NCBI RefSeq assembly: GCF_900090225.1
Contig: NZ_FMHY01000002.1
Location: 1-64,000 of the forward strand
DNA: 64,000 nucleotides
Direction: 5' to 3'
Source of the DNA: Micromonospora eburnea
GTDB lineage: Bacteria; Actinomycetota; Actinomycetes; Mycobacteriales; Micromonosporaceae
The notes under the pieces were generated by a model. That model was not told where the DNA came from. It ran no database searches and saw nothing but the letters and a program-made list of their open reading frames with translations. The position numbers were made by a program, and so were the translations under genes. Shown one piece after another: positions 61,754 to 64,000 of the stretch. Position 1 is the first letter of the stretch; every line of letters starts with the position of its first letter.

Positions 61754-62175
61754 CGTACCGACGCTGGTTCGTGGTGGGGTTGGCCGTCGCCGTGGTCGGC
61801 GTGCTGATCGCGGCCTTCGCCATCTTCTACGGAAACTTCTCCCCGCGCGGTTACGTCCAGGACCGCTACACCCGGGCGGCCAGCCGGGACGTCGGCCGAG
61901 ACGCCCTGGCCTACACCTCGACGCGTACGCCGAATCAGGTCGCCAAGGAGATCACCGACGCCTGGAAGCCCGCCGACCGGTACGTCGACGGCAGCGGGGT
62001 CTACCTGCGCTACGACGACGACTCGGTGGTGATCCTGCCGATCGCGGCCGGCTCGCTGATCCTGCTCGAACGGATGACCACCGCGTACCCCCGCTACCAC
62101 AGCGTCGTCGGCAACAGCTGGGGCTGGGGCCGTGGTAGCACCGTCCGGGGCGGCGGCCCCGGCGCTGGGAAGTAG
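61750..62175 (+). CDS. DUF4247 family protein
   Basis: 141 residues with one N-terminal span (FVVGLAVAVVGVLIAAFAIF) and an external domain. That domain reads YVQDRYTRAASRDVGRDALA, then TRTPNQVAKEITDAWKPADR and YLRYDDDSVVILPIAAGSLI, the DUF4247 pattern. The tail is Gly/Ser/Trp-rich (NSWGWGRGSTVRGGG). The function is unknown. It overlaps DUF2617 by ATGA and precedes DUF350. Confidence 0.8.
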   Translation: MTYRRWFVVGLAVAVVGVLIAAFAIFYGNFSPRGYVQDRYTRAASRDVGRDALAYTSTRTPNQVAKEITDAWKPADRYVDGSGVYLRYDDDSVVILPIAAGSLILLERMTTAYPRYHSVVGNSWGWGRGSTVRGGGPGAGK

Positions 62176-62205
62176 CCCGTCCGACCCCTCACCCTGGAGT
62201 TCCCT

Positions 62206-62628
62206 GTGCGGCACCTTGTCACCGATCTGCTGGTCACCCTCGCCTACGGTGTGGTCGGCGTCATCCTGATGGGCATCGGCTACCTTCTGGTCGACCTGGC
62301 CACCCCGGGCCGGCTCAACCAGCTCATCTGGACCGAGCGCAACCGCAACGCGGCACTGCTGCTCGTCTCCAACCTGGCCGGGGTCGGCGTCATCGTGGTC
62401 GCCGCGATCGTCGCCAGCGCCGACGACTTCGTGCTCGGCCTGGTCGGCGCGGCCGCGTACGGGATCCTCGGTCTGGTCATCATGGCGGCCGCCTTCGTGC
62501 TGCTGGACGTGGCCACCCCCGGCAAGCTCGGCGAGCTGCTGGTCGACGCCGAGCCGCACCCGGCGGTCTGGGTCTCCGCCATCGTGCACCTGGCCACCGG
62601 CGCGATCATCGCCGCCGCGATCATCTGA
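62206..62628 (+). CDS. DUF350 family membrane protein
   Basis: 140 residues with four spans in two repeated units: TLAYGVVGVILMGIGYLLVD with ATPGRL, and AAYGILGLVIMAAAFVLLDV with ATPGKL. The internal repeat with the shared L-x-D-x-ATPG motif is the DUF350 signature. Its function is unknown; relatives occur in the enterobacterial yjf cluster with an ATP-grasp glutathionylspermidine-synthase-like protein. The TGA overlaps the next ATG by one base (TGATG). Confidence 0.85.
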   Translation: MRHLVTDLLVTLAYGVVGVILMGIGYLLVDLATPGRLNQLIWTERNRNAALLLVSNLAGVGVIVVAAIVASADDFVLGLVGAAAYGILGLVIMAAAFVLLDVATPGKLGELLVDAEPHPAVWVSAIVHLATGAIIAAAII

Positions 62629-64000
62629 TGCCCGGCGGCGAGCAGGCGGTCGGGCCCGCGCCCGAGCCGACGTACCCGGGAGAGGGCGTGACCACCGACG
62701 TGCCGGCGCGGCCGGGCTGGCGGCCGGCCCGCGCGGCGGTACTGCTCGCGGTCTTCGTCTGCGCGGCCTGCGGCCTGGTGTACGAGCTGGCGCTGGTCGC
62801 CCTGGGCAGCTACCTGATCGGGGACGCGGTCGGCCAGGCGTCGATCGTGCTCGGGGTGATGGTCTTCGCGATGGGCGTCGGTGCGCTCGTCGCCAAGCCG
62901 TTGCAGTCCCGGGCCGCCGCCGCGTTCGCCGCGATCGAGCTGGCCCTGGCCCTGCTCGGCGGGCTGTCCGTGCTCGGTCTCTACGCCGCCTTCGCCTGGC
63001 TCGACCTGTACGGGCCGGCGCTGGTCGGCACCGCGTTCGTGCTCGGCCTGCTGATCGGCGCGGAGATCCCGCTGCTGATGGTGCTGCTGCAACGCATCCG
63101 CGCGCAGTCGGCCGGCGACGCGGTGGCCGACCTGTTCGCCGCCGACTACGTCGGCGCGCTGCTCGGCGGGCTGGCCTTCCCGTTCCTGCTGATGCCGGTC
63201 TTCGGCCAGCTCAAGGGTGCGCTGGTGGTCGGCGCGGTGAACGCCGTCGCCGGCCTCGCGCTGGTCTGCACCGTGTTCCGGGCCGACCTCGGCCGCCGGG
63301 CGCGGCTCGCGCTGGGCGCCGGCTCCGTGGTGGTCGCCCTCTGCCTCGGGTACGCCTGGATCACCGCCGCCGACTTCGAGGTGACCGCGCGGCAGCAGCT
63401 CTACCGCGACCCGGTGGTGCACGCCGAACGCAGCCGCTACCAGGAGATCGTGTTGACCCGGTCGGTGCGGGAGATCGGCCATTCCGACACCGACCTGCGG
63501 CTCTTCCTCAACGGCGACCTCCAGTTCAGTTCCGTCGACGAGTACCGCTACCACGAGTCGCTGGTGCATCCGGCGATGCGGGGCCCGCGCGGCGAGGTGC
63601 TGCTGCTCGGCGCCGGTGACGGGCTGGCGCTTCGGGAGATCCTCAAGTACCCGGACGTGCGCCGGGTGACCCTGGTCGACCTCGACCCGGCGGTGGTGCG
63701 GCTGGCGACCAGCGAGCCGCAGCTACGCGAACTCAACCACCACTCGCTCGCCGACCCCCGGGTCCGGGTGCTCAACCTGGACGCGTTCGGCTGGCTGCGT
63801 ACCGCCACGGAACGCTTCGACGTGGTGATCGCCGACCTGCCCGACCCGGACGAGACGGCCACCGCCAAGCTCTACACGATCGAGTTCTACGCGCTGGTCC
63901 GCTCGGTGCTCGGCGAGGGCGGGCGGCTGGTGGTGCAGTCCGGTTCGCCGTACTTCGCGCCCCGGGCGTACTGGTCGATCGAGCGGTCGGTACGCGAGGC
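62628..64000 (+). CDS. Membrane spermidine synthase-like protein, 3'-truncated by window edge
   Basis: 457 codons are visible. About seven spans at residues 32-245 (AVLLAVFVCAACGLVYELAL, IVLGVMVFAMGVGALVAKPL and others) are followed by a SpeE-type aminopropyltransferase domain. HPAMRGPRGEVLLLGAGDGL, REILKYPDV, VTLVDLDPAVVRLA and VVIADLPDPDETA match the nucleotide-binding and catalytic Asp regions. It should move an aminopropyl or related group from decarboxylated S-adenosylmethionine, but membrane-fused members are uncharacterised. It is last of the DUF4178-DUF2617-DUF4247-DUF350 set as far as the window shows. Confidence 0.85.
   Translation, partial: MPGGEQAVGPAPEPTYPGEGVTTDVPARPGWRPARAAVLLAVFVCAACGLVYELALVALGSYLIGDAVGQASIVLGVMVFAMGVGALVAKPLQSRAAAAFAAIELALALLGGLSVLGLYAAFAWLDLYGPALVGTAFVLGLLIGAEIPLLMVLLQRIRAQSAGDAVADLFAADYVGALLGGLAFPFLLMPVFGQLKGALVVGAVNAVAGLALVCTVFRADLGRRARLALGAGSVVVALCLGYAWITAADFEVTARQQLYRDPVVHAERSRYQEIVLTRSVREIGHSDTDLRLFLNGDLQFSSVDEYRYHESLVHPAMRGPRGEVLLLGAGDGLALREILKYPDVRRVTLVDLDPAVVRLATSEPQLRELNHHSLADPRVRVLNLDAFGWLRTATERFDVVIADLPDPDETATAKLYTIEFYALVRSVLGEGGRLVVQSGSPYFAPRAYWSIERSVRE

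Overview
The window reads as a chromosomal segment of a high-GC actinomycete, most likely a member of the Micromonosporaceae (Micromonospora-like). Support: about 70% GC with G/C-ending codons, an actinobacterial gene set (crgA, HspR-controlled dnaK and clpB, an F420-type luciferase-like enzyme, FadE5/EtfD-type beta-oxidation, MerR/PadR regulators), short leaders with GTG starts, and a dispersed GGGGCCCC-centred palindromic repeat. The genus is inferred, not proven.

Layout. 1-1001: a truncated DUF881 gene and crgA, both carrying apparent frameshifts. 1244-3613: an operator-controlled membrane Fe-S oxidoreductase (EtfD type). 3680-6778: a GPP34 protein and two overlapping CNNM/CorC membrane proteins. 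6948-11500: cell-wall hydrolases, namely two NlpC/P60 proteins (the second behind a c-di-AMP ydaO riboswitch) around a two-domain secreted amidase. 11573-13828: dcd, a flavin-type oxidase and a secreted M43 metalloprotease. 14076: tRNA-Gly(CCC). 14528-21714: small enzymes and regulators, including a MerR-PP2C fusion, a luciferase-like enzyme, an ASCH protein and a dead fragment of a questin-oxidase-like gene. 21841-25713: an RlpA-like protein, a SpoIIE-type phosphatase and FadE5. 25982-29066: two DUF6458 paralogues, SixA, a hemolysin-III protein and PxpA.

29136-34312: an NHL/thioredoxin-like gene interrupted by a roughly 3.35 kb integrative element (about 30857-34206). The element encodes a large serine recombinase and one unknown cargo protein. 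It replaces the 5' end of its target gene with its own copy, so the reading frame survives, and the displaced native 5' end remains at 34199-34312.

34370-45625: a large Pro/Gly-rich membrane-anchored protein, a 45-aa gene, a three-gene 2-oxoacid dehydrogenase operon, hypothetical proteins and a dynamin-like GTPase. 45717-58917: a second dynamin-like GTPase, dnaK-grpE-dnaJ-hspR, a KhtTU-like antiporter pair, a BNR-type lipoprotein and clpB. HspR boxes (HAIR) precede dnaK and clpB. 59045-64000: small proteins, then a tightly packed DUF4178-DUF2617-DUF4247-DUF350-spermidine-synthase-like cluster cut by the window edge.

Functional links visible here: EtfD and FadE5 share a near-identical palindromic operator, which suggests joint control of fatty-acid oxidation electron flow. 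HspR links dnaK and clpB. The cell-wall hydrolases cluster, and one is tied to c-di-AMP.
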